Assembly (NCBI GenBank): GCA_016208495.1
Contig: JACQXX010000048.1
Location: 1 to 64,000 of the forward strand
Source: Acidobacteriota bacterium
Lineage (GTDB): Bacteria > Acidobacteriota > Blastocatellia > Chloracidobacteriales > Chloracidobacteriaceae
Reading direction: 5' to 3'
DNA length: 64,000 nucleotides
In this document: piece after piece, positions 9,701-18,359 of the stretch
How positions within the stretch are numbered: position 1 is the stretch's first letter
Layout: every line of letters starts with the position of its first letter
Position numbers and translations under genes: made by a program
The notes under the pieces: generated by a model
The model's database searches: none
Told to the model about the DNA's origin: nothing
The model's input: the letters and a program-made list of their open reading frames with translations, nothing else

Positions 9701-11241
9701 TAATAACTTCCAGGCGCACGACCGCTGCTGAATGAACAATCACTTGAACTTAACGAACCTGGGATCGTCGTCGGCACGGTCAACGGAGTCACCAAACAAC
9801 CACCGTTACCAGTTCCTGTATTGATTTGAAAATAAAACTCTGAAGTTAAATTTCCCCAACCAGCAGTATTCCTTGACCTCATATCCCATCGATAACGCCT
9901 CCCGTCAACCAAAGCAAAACTACTCGGTAAAGAAAATATTGATCCACTGATTGGCCCCCAGTTAACTTCCGAATCAAATACTAAAGGTCCGAGTGACCCA
10001 TCTGAGTTTAGCTGGCGAATGTAAAGACCATAGTTTTGTGCACTCGGTACAGGTTGCCATTGAAATGTTGGGGTTGTAGTAGAAATAACCGGTCCAGGGG
10101 AGGAAGAAGTACCAGGAGAACTTAAAACCGGTGCAGAGGGGAGAGTAGCAGGTTGGATCGCTTCTAAGTCAAGCTTGATCTTATCAAATAAAATATTGTC
10201 TCCCTTACCAGCAACTATTTCACTATGGTTATACTCTGAGAAAAACCGCCAAACAACTCTCGGTTCACCATTTTGAGTATGAAATAATGCACTGCTAATA
10301 GGGACAATACCATCACTTTGTAAATTGAATACTCCACTCAAAATACTATTTCCCAAACAGTACTTATTGGTACAACAAGAAACACATGAAGGAGTTGGAA
10401 AACTGCCTGCATAAGCTATGATTTTATTGTCAAATGTGGAGTCGCTATTCAATTCGGTTGCAAGCCAGTCATTACGCTCATTTGGATAAATAGAATAATT
10501 CAGTAATCCATCATAGTTATCCCAATAAAGATTCGATCTGTTTAACTGATAATACTTTGGCCCAATTGGACTGTAGTAAGAGTTGTCAAATAAATTCAAA
10601 ATATTTCCCCAAGAAAACCCAGCTTTTTGATCTCGTGCCTCCCCATTTGACATTGGTGACCCATGATGAGGTGTTCCTAACGTAATAAGTTTGAGTACCC
10701 GTTCCCCACCTCGTTTACCACCAAAAATCCCTTGCTGCTGCCAATGTTGCTGTATAAACGATCTAGCGACTAGCCCTCCCATGCTATGACCAATAATTAC
10801 AATTGATTTATTACTAAAATTTGGATCCCGGGAATTCTGAATATCCAATACATCTCTCAATTTTCCCCCAAGATCAAAAATACTTACATCATTGCTGTAG
10901 TACTCAAACTTGTACAGTTTATATTTGCTTTTCAACGATGGACTAAGAAGGTTGAAATACGACCTAAAATTATCCCAACAAGTATAATCAGGCGGAGATG
11001 GAACACTTTCAGGATTTATTCCATGGATCAAAATTAAGGGGATTTTTTCATTTAATGGATCATTTGGATCCACTTCACTCAAGCAATCTAAGTATCCGGA
11101 AGCTGTAAAAACACATGGTAATTGTTGTGTTTTGGTAGCTGATTGTAGGTTTGGCGAAGTTCCCCAAATCATTCCTCCAAACATCCCAATTACAAGCAAC
11201 ATTCTCAATAATGCATTCCTGTTTGTTTTCAGCAGTGGCAT
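6709..11241 (-). CDS. Giant secreted lipase/esterase with BACON and PPC repeats
   Basis: The product has 1510 residues. GAGGAG lies five bases before the ATG at 11241. Signal peptide, then an alpha/beta-hydrolase (about 60-360) of the PGAP1/triacylglycerol-lipase type: oxyanion-loop LILIHGINPES, nucleophile Ser153 in IIGHSMGGLVARS, a TLGTPHHGSP motif, candidate acid in QSDGIVPIS and candidate His in YNHSEIV. An FnIII-like segment follows. The remainder alternates four PPC-like beta-sandwiches (YDQYSF/VDEYRF type, with DDDS or NDDS loops) with three BACON domains (CNYSLSP... to ...RTGTLTIAG), plus two choice-of-anchor-D/HYDIN-like domains (about 690-900). These extra domains usually mediate carbohydrate or surface adhesion. 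The BACON copies are similar at the DNA level, giving long internal repeats. Probably a secreted or surface-tethered lipid hydrolase. Confidence 0.88.
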   Translation of the reverse strand: MPLLKTNRNALLRMLLVIGMFGGMIWGTSPNLQSATKTQQLPCVFTASGYLDCLSEVDPNDPLNEKIPLILIHGINPESVPSPPDYTCWDNFRSYFNLLSPSLKSKYKLYKFEYYSNDVSIFDLGGKLRDVLDIQNSRDPNFSNKSIVIIGHSMGGLVARSFIQQHWQQQGIFGGKRGGERVLKLITLGTPHHGSPMSNGEARDQKAGFSWGNILNLFDNSYYSPIGPKYYQLNRSNLYWDNYDGLLNYSIYPNERNDWLATELNSDSTFDNKIIAYAGSFPTPSCVSCCTNKYCLGNSILSGVFNLQSDGIVPISSALFHTQNGEPRVVWRFFSEYNHSEIVAGKGDNILFDKIKLDLEAIQPATLPSAPVLSSPGTSSSPGPVISTTTPTFQWQPVPSAQNYGLYIRQLNSDGSLGPLVFDSEVNWGPISGSIFSLPSSFALVDGRRYRWDMRSRNTAGWGNLTSEFYFQINTGTGNGGCLVTPLTVPTTIPGSLSSSDCSFSSGRAPGSYYDQYSFNGVSGQQVTISLNAGWDTFLILNGPNATEVAYNDDSNETLNSRITVGLTLTGTYTIQATSYNSATTGSYTLSISTSGSGGGCNYSLSPTNSSIGSGGGTGSISVTAGTGCNWTASSNVGWMTVTSGFSGSGNGSVTYSVSGNSSSARTGTLTIAGQIFTVQQNGNSNGGVGIEFNRTSVNFGTVPVGNTPTESILITNPLSSTGTLTVTVGTLSPPFAVGLNSGIHTLGPGQSLPVNITFTPTSSANFSGNLVVTHNAPGGSTNVPISGTGQALTVGISVSPNPVVFSNVSIGDAQTITLTISNPSTSSGNLNGTVSNLSAPFQVCCNTTFAIGPGGSFPISIRFLPTIAGTFNQTLAITHNATNQPQPLQIPVSGTGVSSQGGGCPPIPLNMSQTVNGVLSPTDCVFSGTTQYLDIYSFSGSVGQQITITLTSSAFDAYLYLLPAVNGMVLAQDDDSAGEGGARIIYTLSSTGTFVIYATSYSANQLGNYTLSLTNSGGGGGCNYSISPTSSSIGAGGGTGTLSVTTGAGCSWSASSNVSWITITSGFSGSGNGSVAYSVSNNSSSSRTGTLIIAGRTFTLSQLAGASGENGCEVPVTISIEQTVTTTLNSDCVYTNTHQNIDTYRFSGSGGQTVTITMSSSAFDTYLYLLDGSRNTLQSNDDANGTTNSQITYTLPYSGTFNIDATSLNEYATGQYTLTLTSGGGGECSYSISPASRSHGSGNETGSVTVSAGTNCSWTASANVNWITVTSGFSGLGNGSVTYQVSSNSGSARTGILTIAARTFTVSQSAGSTGEDGCGDNGFTIAIGQTVNRGLDTSCYYIDEPGRYVDEYRFYASAGTQVTITLSSSVFDAYLFLIDPNFYLLAQDDDSGGGTNSRISYTLPYSGTYRIQATSYTSGQTGPYTLTLSNGYTQKPLLSNQFEIKTVSSLENEFVDTVIKPVGIVEFPDLKVKKGIKPAQKELLQIEGLPSLQKPSTGNPDFFFSQERK

Positions 11242-11436
11242 ATAATCTCCTCTTTCCAACTCTCGAATCTATTTTGAACACGCATCTCACCCATTTTCGA
11301 TTTGTAGGTGATTTCGGGGCGAGAGCATCATAGGACGCTTTCTTCCAGTTCAGCGTATCAGAGTTCCAGGAATGAACGTGCATTTCACAAAAATTGGAGT
11401 ACCTTGGGAGACATCCTGCCCTTCGGAGAACATCCC

Positions 11437-13350
11437 ATGTTACGGTCACTGCAAATTGAATTCTTTCGTCGCGGGTTGGATCTGGCTTACTGGATCTTGC
11501 CGCATCCAGAACTTGCCTGGGAAGTGGCGTCCCAGGCGTGGGAAACCTACGACACCCTCAATCAAACTCAGATCTATCGTTCTGACAAAGCCAATTTTCT
11601 ACAATCCCTGCTCAACCGCAGACCCCGGCATTACAAAATGAACCTCCAACCGGGGCAACTCTACCAGTTGAGCATTTTGGTCAAAGCCGAATCGGTTGAA
11701 CAGGAACGGGAAAAAACAGATCGTGACCTGACCCCTGCCGATGTTACGGTTCATTACCTCAAGACAGTGATTCTCCTGACCTTACTCCATAACCCTTTTC
11801 ACGTAGCCATTGGAATTGGGGAATTTGTCTTCGATTTCGGCAGTTCAATCAATCTGCTGAAGTTATATGACCTGGTTCATCCTTCCGATTGCAAAACCAA
11901 ACAGGAAGATCATTGCCGATTGAAAAAACAAAAGCTGTTCAAGGCGCTTCACCAGCGATTTGAGTCACTGGTGACGGTTTGTTCAGGTGAACGAGGAAAG
12001 CTCTTTTTCACGCGGGTCAAATCAACACCGCCGTTCGTCGAACTGGTTCGGCAATCACTTCGGTACTTTGCTCCGTGGGATGCCCGGTGTCAGTATTGCC
12101 ATGGATCGCTGAAACTCGAGTTCCTTGATGACCCTGGGTATTGTCATATTTTGATCAATCCGGATTGCTTTATGAAACTTACTCATTTGAACCACTTTGG
12201 CTCGCCGTGGGATCGGCTTTCGATTCCGGATTTCAAACTTGCCAGCAACCACGACCAGTCACCACCTTCTTCCCCTCCACACAGGGAACCGCCCCCGAGT
12301 TGGGATGAAGCCAGGTTGAACCAGATTCTGAATGACCTTGAACACAAAAAAGATCGGCGAAAACAACTCCACCCCGTTGCAGCGTCGGTGGTGGTGGATG
12401 GGGTTGTGGTGAGAACCCTCAATTTAAATGAATTTTCAACCGTTCGGTTTGCCGTCCCTGAATTTTCACGGTTGCTTGAAATCCGAGATACTGAAACCAA
12501 CCTGCTCCTGGTGTCTCAGTTCTTTGCCCGGTGGAGCCTTTCACCCAAACCGTCTGTGATTCTCCTTGGGACTGGAACCCGACTTGAACTCATGACGACC
12601 CTGGTTGAGGATGCAGAAACTGAAGAAGGTCGGTTTGAAATTGAGGTTCGACATCTTCCAGGCTGGAAATGGGAATGGAGTCACTGGTTGGATCAATTTC
12701 GATATCCTGGCTGGAATCCACTTGTACTGACAACCAGTTTGGGAGCCCTATGTGTGCTTCTGACGCTCGGCTGGATCTGGCTGGCTCAAGTCAAGCGTCC
12801 AGAGCCGGTTGCCCACCACATTCCGTCACAGCCTACAAGCCCGCTCCCTCCGGAACCACCTGTGACGCCACCGCCATCAAAGAATACGACTTCTGAAAAA
12901 GACCCCTCCAGGAATTCACCCAAACCTGTCACCTCACCCAGAAACACGCGGGAAAAACACCCTTCCCCTGAGGATTTCACCACCCGGTCATCAGGTCTGG
13001 AAGATCAGGACATAGACCTGAGTACATTTCAATCGGTCTACCTTAGTGTCGCAGGAACCTCTTTTGATCAAACAATTCAATCCAGGCTGATGAAATATTT
13101 GAATCAAAGCCCGTATGTGCTTCTGGTTCCAGAAAGTAACAAGGCTGATACCAGATATGAAGTTACAATCCGTTCATCCAAAAACAACCTGGTTATCAGC
13201 GCCCGATTGGTCAACGTTCAGGGGAAGATACTGTGGCGAGGGGAACAATCCTTGACTCAACCTGTTTCTGAAGAAATGGTTCTTGCCGCTTCTCAAAACC
13301 TGGCGGGAACTTTTGTGACTCAGGTTGAAAGGATGAAAAATCTGAGATAA
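11437..13350 (+). CDS. Single-pass membrane protein of unknown function
   Basis: The product has 637 residues. The start at 11437 has GGAGAA eight bases upstream; the longer frame from 11308 lacks support. The N-terminal half (about 1-260) is probably cytoplasmic and ends with a possible metal site (CQYCHGSL followed by HILINPDC). A hydrophobic segment (about 430-448, TTSLGALCVLLTLGWIWLAQ) is followed by a Pro-rich linker (about 455-520). The C-terminal domain of about 110 residues resembles CsgG/LpoB-type lipoprotein domains in style (VISARLVNVQGKILWRGEQ). The first 80 residues vaguely recall ECF sigma region 2, but this is only an impression. It converges on the CHAT gene at 13483, and a membrane-signalling partnership is conceivable. 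No firm family. Confidence 0.6.
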   Translation: MLRSLQIEFFRRGLDLAYWILPHPELAWEVASQAWETYDTLNQTQIYRSDKANFLQSLLNRRPRHYKMNLQPGQLYQLSILVKAESVEQEREKTDRDLTPADVTVHYLKTVILLTLLHNPFHVAIGIGEFVFDFGSSINLLKLYDLVHPSDCKTKQEDHCRLKKQKLFKALHQRFESLVTVCSGERGKLFFTRVKSTPPFVELVRQSLRYFAPWDARCQYCHGSLKLEFLDDPGYCHILINPDCFMKLTHLNHFGSPWDRLSIPDFKLASNHDQSPPSSPPHREPPPSWDEARLNQILNDLEHKKDRRKQLHPVAASVVVDGVVVRTLNLNEFSTVRFAVPEFSRLLEIRDTETNLLLVSQFFARWSLSPKPSVILLGTGTRLELMTTLVEDAETEEGRFEIEVRHLPGWKWEWSHWLDQFRYPGWNPLVLTTSLGALCVLLTLGWIWLAQVKRPEPVAHHIPSQPTSPLPPEPPVTPPPSKNTTSEKDPSRNSPKPVTSPRNTREKHPSPEDFTTRSSGLEDQDIDLSTFQSVYLSVAGTSFDQTIQSRLMKYLNQSPYVLLVPESNKADTRYEVTIRSSKNNLVISARLVNVQGKILWRGEQSLTQPVSEEMVLAASQNLAGTFVTQVERMKNLR

Positions 13351-13482
13351 GTACTTCACCAAAGATTCCAAGACATTTTAACCACGAAAAATACGAAAAA
13401 CACGAAAAGAATCAAACACTTACCAAATTTAATATCTCAGGAAACTTATGACAGAGTACTTACCAGTTTGGAGTCAATCGCA

Positions 13483-16400
13483 TTATTGATACTCCCCCTG
13501 TAACACAAACGCCGCCCAAAAATATGGAGCTTTCCAGCGTTGTTGCTTCATCATGGAAAGCTGGGCGGCACGCAAGGCGGCACCCGGTTTGAGATGATGA
13601 TTCCCAAACATTTCACGATAAAAGTGTTTCATCAGTTCAGCAGTAGCTTTGTCGTTTACTTCCCATAAACTGGCTACCACTCTCGGGGTGCCTGCATACA
13701 TAAACCCACGAGTTAACCCGATTAACCCTTCACCCTTGACCGATTTTCCCAAAGCCGTTTGGCAGGCACTGAGGACCACCAGGTCAGAAGGAAGCTTCAT
13801 CTTGTAAATGTCGTGAAGTCGCAAAAACCCATCTTGCGGTTGTCCATTCCGGTCCACAAGCGACAGGACGATACCGGACAACTCCGGGTGAACCGTATTG
13901 ACCAGGCTGTGGGTTGAGAAATGCACAATCCGGTACTGTTTCAGCTCGGAACTGAGCGCTGTGGCCCGACTGGCTTCAAAATCCAGCACCTGTTTTCCAT
14001 CAAAGCCGGCAATAGCCGCCATAATCGAGGCCGATTCCTGCCGGGAGGCAACCACTCGGGGGATTTTCAGCGGATCATCTCCTAATCTTACATCTCGAAT
14101 TGACTGTTCAAGGACAGAACCTGGCTGGCTGGTTGTCCTTTCAGGCTGAGTTCGGTCACTCTGACGATTTTTGTGGGTATGAGTTGGCTGAACACGAGAA
14201 TCAGTAACTTCGAAAACCGGGTCCGCCAGCACACACACTGCTTTGGGAGCAGATTTCCGACCAGACACCTCCTGCCGAATAGCATACAGGGTTGAAAGGG
14301 ATGGAAGCATAACGATCTCATGCTCAATGAGAATCGGCAGATAGACCGGATTACTCTTTGCCGGTTGCTTGTTCTCCCTGGATTTGGTTTGGTGGTTGGG
14401 CGTGGTTGTAGTTTGGTTGGAAAGGAAAAGAGGGGAATTCCCTGAGTTTTCCTTGCTTGAGATGGGTTGTGGTACCGGCAAAGCGGCAAAGGGCACGTAT
14501 TGCAAAGCACCTTCCGTCACGATCAGTAATCGCTTGTCTTTCACCTGAGAATAAACCGGTCCCAACAAAATCCGACTCAGTTGGGAAGCAACTTGAATAA
14601 ACTGGGTATCGGCCTTTGATATTGAGGGAGCTGATTTTTTTTGATTCGGTTGATTTCTCAATGTTAAAAGCTCGCAAACCTGCTGGGATAAGGCTTCGAT
14701 GGTTGCCTGGTCTGGTAGTTCATAGCCAGTAACTGTGGTTGGGGTCACGAGCCAGAGATAACTCCGCTTTTGGCCAAGAGCATATTCCAAAAGCACGGTT
14801 TCCCTATCCAGCACCGATTGCATCTCTGAAAGACCTGGAATCCGGTTTTGGGTCAAGGCTGCATATCGTGGATGGCTGGCTCTGATTTGGGCCTGCACTT
14901 GCCTCAGATTCTCGATGAAGGCTTGAATCTCTTTTTTCAGTTCAGCCAGTTGTTCTGGTTTATGGTGCTTGCTGACCAGTTGCGCCTGGAAGGCAAACTT
15001 ACTGGTCAACTGGGTTTCAAGCTCCTGTTCTTTGGCAATCAGTTGCGGATCGCCTCCGCTGCGCAGATCCACCTGGGATTCTTTCAGTAAATCAAAGAGA
15101 CTTCGGGCTCTGGCCTGTTCAGCCCGTTGGAAGGCTTGGGCCGCATACCCTCTTTCAGGGTGAAGCGCCTGGAGGTGCATCAGTACATCTATTGACAGTT
15201 CATAATAGTCTCTTGTATTTGCCAGATGCATGGCGCGTAACGTGGGTTCGGCAATGCTGGATCGAACCGACTCGCTGAGTTCAAGTGTCTCTTCAAGGAA
15301 CTGTTGAGCTTGACTCAGGTTTCCACGTTCAAGCTCCAGACGAGACAACCAGTATACAGTTTCGGCAATACCGCGAGATTCCCCAATCTGTCGGCGAAGG
15401 TGGAGCGCCTGGGTCAAGGTTTGATGTGCAGCCTCCGGTTGCTGAAGCAAGACACAGGTTTGACCAAGATGGTGCAAGGCGGTGGCCTCACTAAACAGGT
15501 TGTTGATGGCGTGAAACTGTTCGACCGCCCGCTGGAAGGCACCTTGAGCCTGGGTGAAATGCCCCAATCCCAGATAAGCAAGACCCTGATACAGTTTTAC
15601 TCGTGGTTCGCCTCTTGGATCAGCCGACTTTTCCCAAATCGGGAGTGACCGTTCCAACAAGGCCAACGCCTTTTCAAAATAAGCAGGGTTTCCAGTGAGC
15701 TTCCCCAGGCCAAGATAGGCTTTGGCCATATTAGTCAACGGGAAACGTTCTCCTTCGCGTTCGATCCCTTCACGATACTTGTCCAATGACCGTTCGCCAT
15801 ACCGTAATGATTGTTGATAATCCCCAAGCGCGAAATACACCTGCCCGATTTGATTCAAGGCCCAGCCTTCACCAGCTACTTCGTCGGTTTCCCCCCACAG
15901 AGAGTGGGCATGAAACAGACAATCGAGGGCTTTTTGATAGATTCCCTGATAGAGGTAAACCTCTCCCATGGAAGTCAGGACCTCAGCTTCTCTCCAACTC
16001 AGGTAGGAATCGCCTCGATTTAATGCCTGGGCTTGTGAAAATTTTTCCAACGCTTCGGTATACTTTCCCAGTGTGGAACAGGTATCACCCCAAAGATACA
16101 GAATGCGCTGGTGGAGATTTTCATTATTCCCAGCCGCTAACCAGGCTTTCTCAAAGTAGTCAAGGGTTTTTCCATATTCCCCATTGAAACCGTACATTCC
16201 AGCAATTCTCAATAAGGTTTCCGTCTCCCCATACCGATCATCTATCAAACACAACGTTGCCAGGGCTTCCTGTTTTTGGGCAATAGCTTCATGCCATTTC
16301 CCTTCGACCGAGAACAACCGTTCGGCGTCCTGAGACAAAAACTCAGCCATGGAGAAATTTTTAAACCAGGATATTTCCTCTGGGGTTGCACCCCGCATTT

Positions 16401-16842
16401 CCGGCAGTTTTAGTTCATAGCTATCCGAATTCGACGATTTCCGACGGTTCCCAGACAGAAGCACTTGATGGATCCCTGGTGTCTCGGTGACAAAAACGGC
16501 GGTTTCTTCACCATTTATGGTTCGGTTCATGATCAGGATGCGTTTGCCTTCCGGGGTAAAGAGCGTGATTTGGGCATCGACTCCCTTCTGGTCAACGACC
16601 ACCTTGACAAACTGCCCGGCCAGACAATCCATTCCGTACACCTGTGGTTTGCCTCCTGTGAGAATACCGGTTACAGGCATTCCAGGGGTAAGCATATGGA
16701 TTGGCAATTCATCGTGTTGTTGAAAGGAAACTGGTTGGCTGGAACCTATTATCGTGAGAGGGAAAACCAGGAGTATTCCAAACAGTACCAGGGGCAAAAT
16801 CGCCGGCGTTAACACCTTCCGAAGCAAGTATGTGATGCTCAT
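13483..16842 (-). CDS. Secreted TPR-CHAT protein (intact His/Cys dyad)
   Basis: The product has 1119 residues with the same layout as the first CHAT gene: signal segment (1-35), PPC-like domain (about 48-150), TPR array (about 180-560), coiled-coil-like linker (about 590-680) and CHAT domain (about 800-1119). Catalytic His978 lies in HFSTHSLVN and Cys1027 in LSACQTALG, so it should be an active caspase-fold peptidase. GGAGG seven bases before the ATG supports the start. A Gln/Ser/Thr/Asn-rich stretch (about 790-830) and a second polar stretch near residue 890 interrupt the CHAT region. A zinc-ribbon membrane protein and a sigma-factor remnant lie divergently upstream. The substrate is unknown. 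Confidence 0.9.
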   Translation of the reverse strand: MSITYLLRKVLTPAILPLVLFGILLVFPLTIIGSSQPVSFQQHDELPIHMLTPGMPVTGILTGGKPQVYGMDCLAGQFVKVVVDQKGVDAQITLFTPEGKRILIMNRTINGEETAVFVTETPGIHQVLLSGNRRKSSNSDSYELKLPEMRGATPEEISWFKNFSMAEFLSQDAERLFSVEGKWHEAIAQKQEALATLCLIDDRYGETETLLRIAGMYGFNGEYGKTLDYFEKAWLAAGNNENLHQRILYLWGDTCSTLGKYTEALEKFSQAQALNRGDSYLSWREAEVLTSMGEVYLYQGIYQKALDCLFHAHSLWGETDEVAGEGWALNQIGQVYFALGDYQQSLRYGERSLDKYREGIEREGERFPLTNMAKAYLGLGKLTGNPAYFEKALALLERSLPIWEKSADPRGEPRVKLYQGLAYLGLGHFTQAQGAFQRAVEQFHAINNLFSEATALHHLGQTCVLLQQPEAAHQTLTQALHLRRQIGESRGIAETVYWLSRLELERGNLSQAQQFLEETLELSESVRSSIAEPTLRAMHLANTRDYYELSIDVLMHLQALHPERGYAAQAFQRAEQARARSLFDLLKESQVDLRSGGDPQLIAKEQELETQLTSKFAFQAQLVSKHHKPEQLAELKKEIQAFIENLRQVQAQIRASHPRYAALTQNRIPGLSEMQSVLDRETVLLEYALGQKRSYLWLVTPTTVTGYELPDQATIEALSQQVCELLTLRNQPNQKKSAPSISKADTQFIQVASQLSRILLGPVYSQVKDKRLLIVTEGALQYVPFAALPVPQPISSKENSGNSPLFLSNQTTTTPNHQTKSRENKQPAKSNPVYLPILIEHEIVMLPSLSTLYAIRQEVSGRKSAPKAVCVLADPVFEVTDSRVQPTHTHKNRQSDRTQPERTTSQPGSVLEQSIRDVRLGDDPLKIPRVVASRQESASIMAAIAGFDGKQVLDFEASRATALSSELKQYRIVHFSTHSLVNTVHPELSGIVLSLVDRNGQPQDGFLRLHDIYKMKLPSDLVVLSACQTALGKSVKGEGLIGLTRGFMYAGTPRVVASLWEVNDKATAELMKHFYREMFGNHHLKPGAALRAAQLSMMKQQRWKAPYFWAAFVLQGEYQ

Positions 16843-17004
16843 AACACTGCCTCCAAAAGAGCTGGGTCAGTCTGTATAAAAAACATACTGCTGATCCGGA
16901 TAATTTGCAATAATGAAAAATAATACTATTCAGGGTTCAGGAATGTTGGTGTAATGTAGGGATTTGACCATTTCTCTTGTCCACCATCCGTCAACTACGG
17001 AAAA

Positions 17005-17271
17005 ATGCTGACAAAGCTGCAGCAAGTTGCAGCACTCCAAAGAAATATTTATCTGAGTAGGAAGAATGTTGATTTGCTGGTGCTGGATAATGCCCTGCAG
17101 CGGTTGGAGACGTTTGATCCACGGCAGGTTCAGCTTGTAGAACTCCAGTACTTTGCGGGGCTAAAAACTGATGAAACCGCTGAGGTTCTTGGAATTTCCC
17201 TGGCTACTGTAGGGAGAGAATGGAGTATGGCCAAAGCCTGATTATATCGTGAATTATCTTCCGGGAACTAA
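17005..17271 (+). pseudogene. ECF sigma factor (TIGR02999-like) C-terminal remnant
   Basis: Codons from about 17068 encode sigma region 4 of the planctomycete/acidobacterial ECF family TIGR02999 (LDNALQRLETFDPRQVQLVE, then YFAGLKTDETAEVLGIS and VGREWSMAKA). Full members are about 190 residues, and region 2 is absent. The first 20 codons (17005-17067) come from a palindromic repeat also found at 26460-26500, not from a sigma factor. The stop TGA at 17239-17241 falls where family members have Trp. In the same frame the sequence continues LYRELSSGN to TAA at 17271, matching the usual WLYREL tail. It is therefore a truncated gene with a nonsense change, lying just upstream of the second CHAT operon. 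Confidence 0.75.
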
Positions 17272-17414
17272 AAAACTCTCAGGTTTTTTCTCACTAACAA
17301 ATTCACCATTAAGAAAATGTGCGGAACCAGTTTTCTCTATCTGGGGTCTATCAACTATCACCATTTTTTGAGTTGAACACCAGGCAAACGTTTTTTCTCC
17401 CCAATGAGTCCCTG

Positions 17415-17951
17415 ATGCACCTGATTATTCTCTCTGAATCCCACCCCAAACGTTGTGAAGTCTGCCATCAAAGCGACCGTTTTGACCCGGAGACAAATTC
17501 CTGCCAGCGATGCGTCGGCTCCAGCTTTTCGCTTACCCTATCTGAAACAAAACCTGTTCTATGGGTTCCACAGTTCCACCTGCTTGCGAACATTCGCCAT
17601 GAAGACCTCACTGGCTTTTCAGGTATCCAAAAATGGACGGTGTTGTCTTCACTACCCCATATTGTTCTGTTCTATTTTGTCCATTTTTATCTGCATTCGC
17701 ATTACAGCCTGTTTGAGATGTGGATCACAGAGTTGTTCTTTATGGGACTGCTGGCCAGTTTTCCCATAAGCTGGTTTATTGGAATAACCTCGTTTCGACT
17801 TGCCAATGCGCTTTTCCCAGAGAACACAGTATACTGCCTGCTTTTCCTCGGCACTTGTTTGCATTTCTTCCCAACGGTTTGTCTGATCTACATTTACTTT
17901 GCTGGTGGGAGAGGACTTTTTGGATATCCTGGTTACTGTGCAACGAGTTGA
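17415..17951 (+). CDS. Small zinc-ribbon membrane protein, copy B
   Basis: The product has 178 residues and is a paralogue of 3671-4219. Cys14/Cys17 and Cys30/Cys33 form the N-terminal metal site (SESHPKRCEVCHQSD is shared). Three hydrophobic segments follow, at about 75-97, 107-128 and 138-160. A longer frame opens at 17319, but the conserved N-terminus starts at the ATG at 17415. As with copy A, the nearest gene upstream on the other strand is an intact TPR-CHAT gene. Function unknown; it may be a membrane regulator or target of the CHAT protease (inference from context only). Confidence 0.75.
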   Translation: MHLIILSESHPKRCEVCHQSDRFDPETNSCQRCVGSSFSLTLSETKPVLWVPQFHLLANIRHEDLTGFSGIQKWTVLSSLPHIVLFYFVHFYLHSHYSLFEMWITELFFMGLLASFPISWFIGITSFRLANALFPENTVYCLLFLGTCLHFFPTVCLIYIYFAGGRGLFGYPGYCATS

Positions 17952-17969
17952 ATCTGGTTATTGGGACGT

Positions 17970-18345
17970 TCACCCATAGGATTTTGGTTTTGCACCGCGA
18001 AGCCCGGGCTCCTAAGCCACCCCCTCTTTTTTCCACGCATCGCCCGCGCCCCTGCGGGGCGCGGGCGATGCGTGGAGGATTGGGGGAACAACCGTTTCCC
18101 GGTGGTAGCTCGCAAAGCCTCGCAACCGACCGGCTATCCGAACTGCAGCCCTTCGGGATGCTCAATCCAAATCTGCGGGGCGCGGGCGATGCGTGGAGGA
18201 TTGGGGGAGCAACCGTTTCCCGGTGGTAGCTCCCAAAACCTCGCAACACACCGGCTATCCGAACTGCAGCCCTTCGGGATGCTCAATCCAAATCTCAATC
18301 TGTCCGGCCCCGCCGGAAGAAAATCAAAAAGCCCACATGTAAAAG
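17970..18345. repeat. Palindromic element, family II, with internal 122-bp duplication
   Basis: This element shares ends and arms with 25784-26094 and 54811-55060. It has inverted arms containing GGCTATCCGAACTGCAGCCC and CGGTGGTAGCTC, and a central perfect palindrome around 18033-18079 (CCACGCATCGCCCGCGCCCC, TGC, then its complement). The segment from the palindrome's right half to CTCAATCCAAATC is present twice in tandem (about 18051-18172 and 18173-18294). The ends resemble a terminal inverted repeat (CAAAAAGCCCACATG on the right). It fills the spacer between 17951 and 18360 and encodes no credible protein. Confidence 0.7.
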
Positions 18346-18359
18346 AACCCCGAAACCCG

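Noticed and set aside
17239-17241. TGA read as Trp (recoding)
   Set aside because: All other genes use TGA as a normal stop and the sigma gene is also missing its region 2, so decay is simpler.
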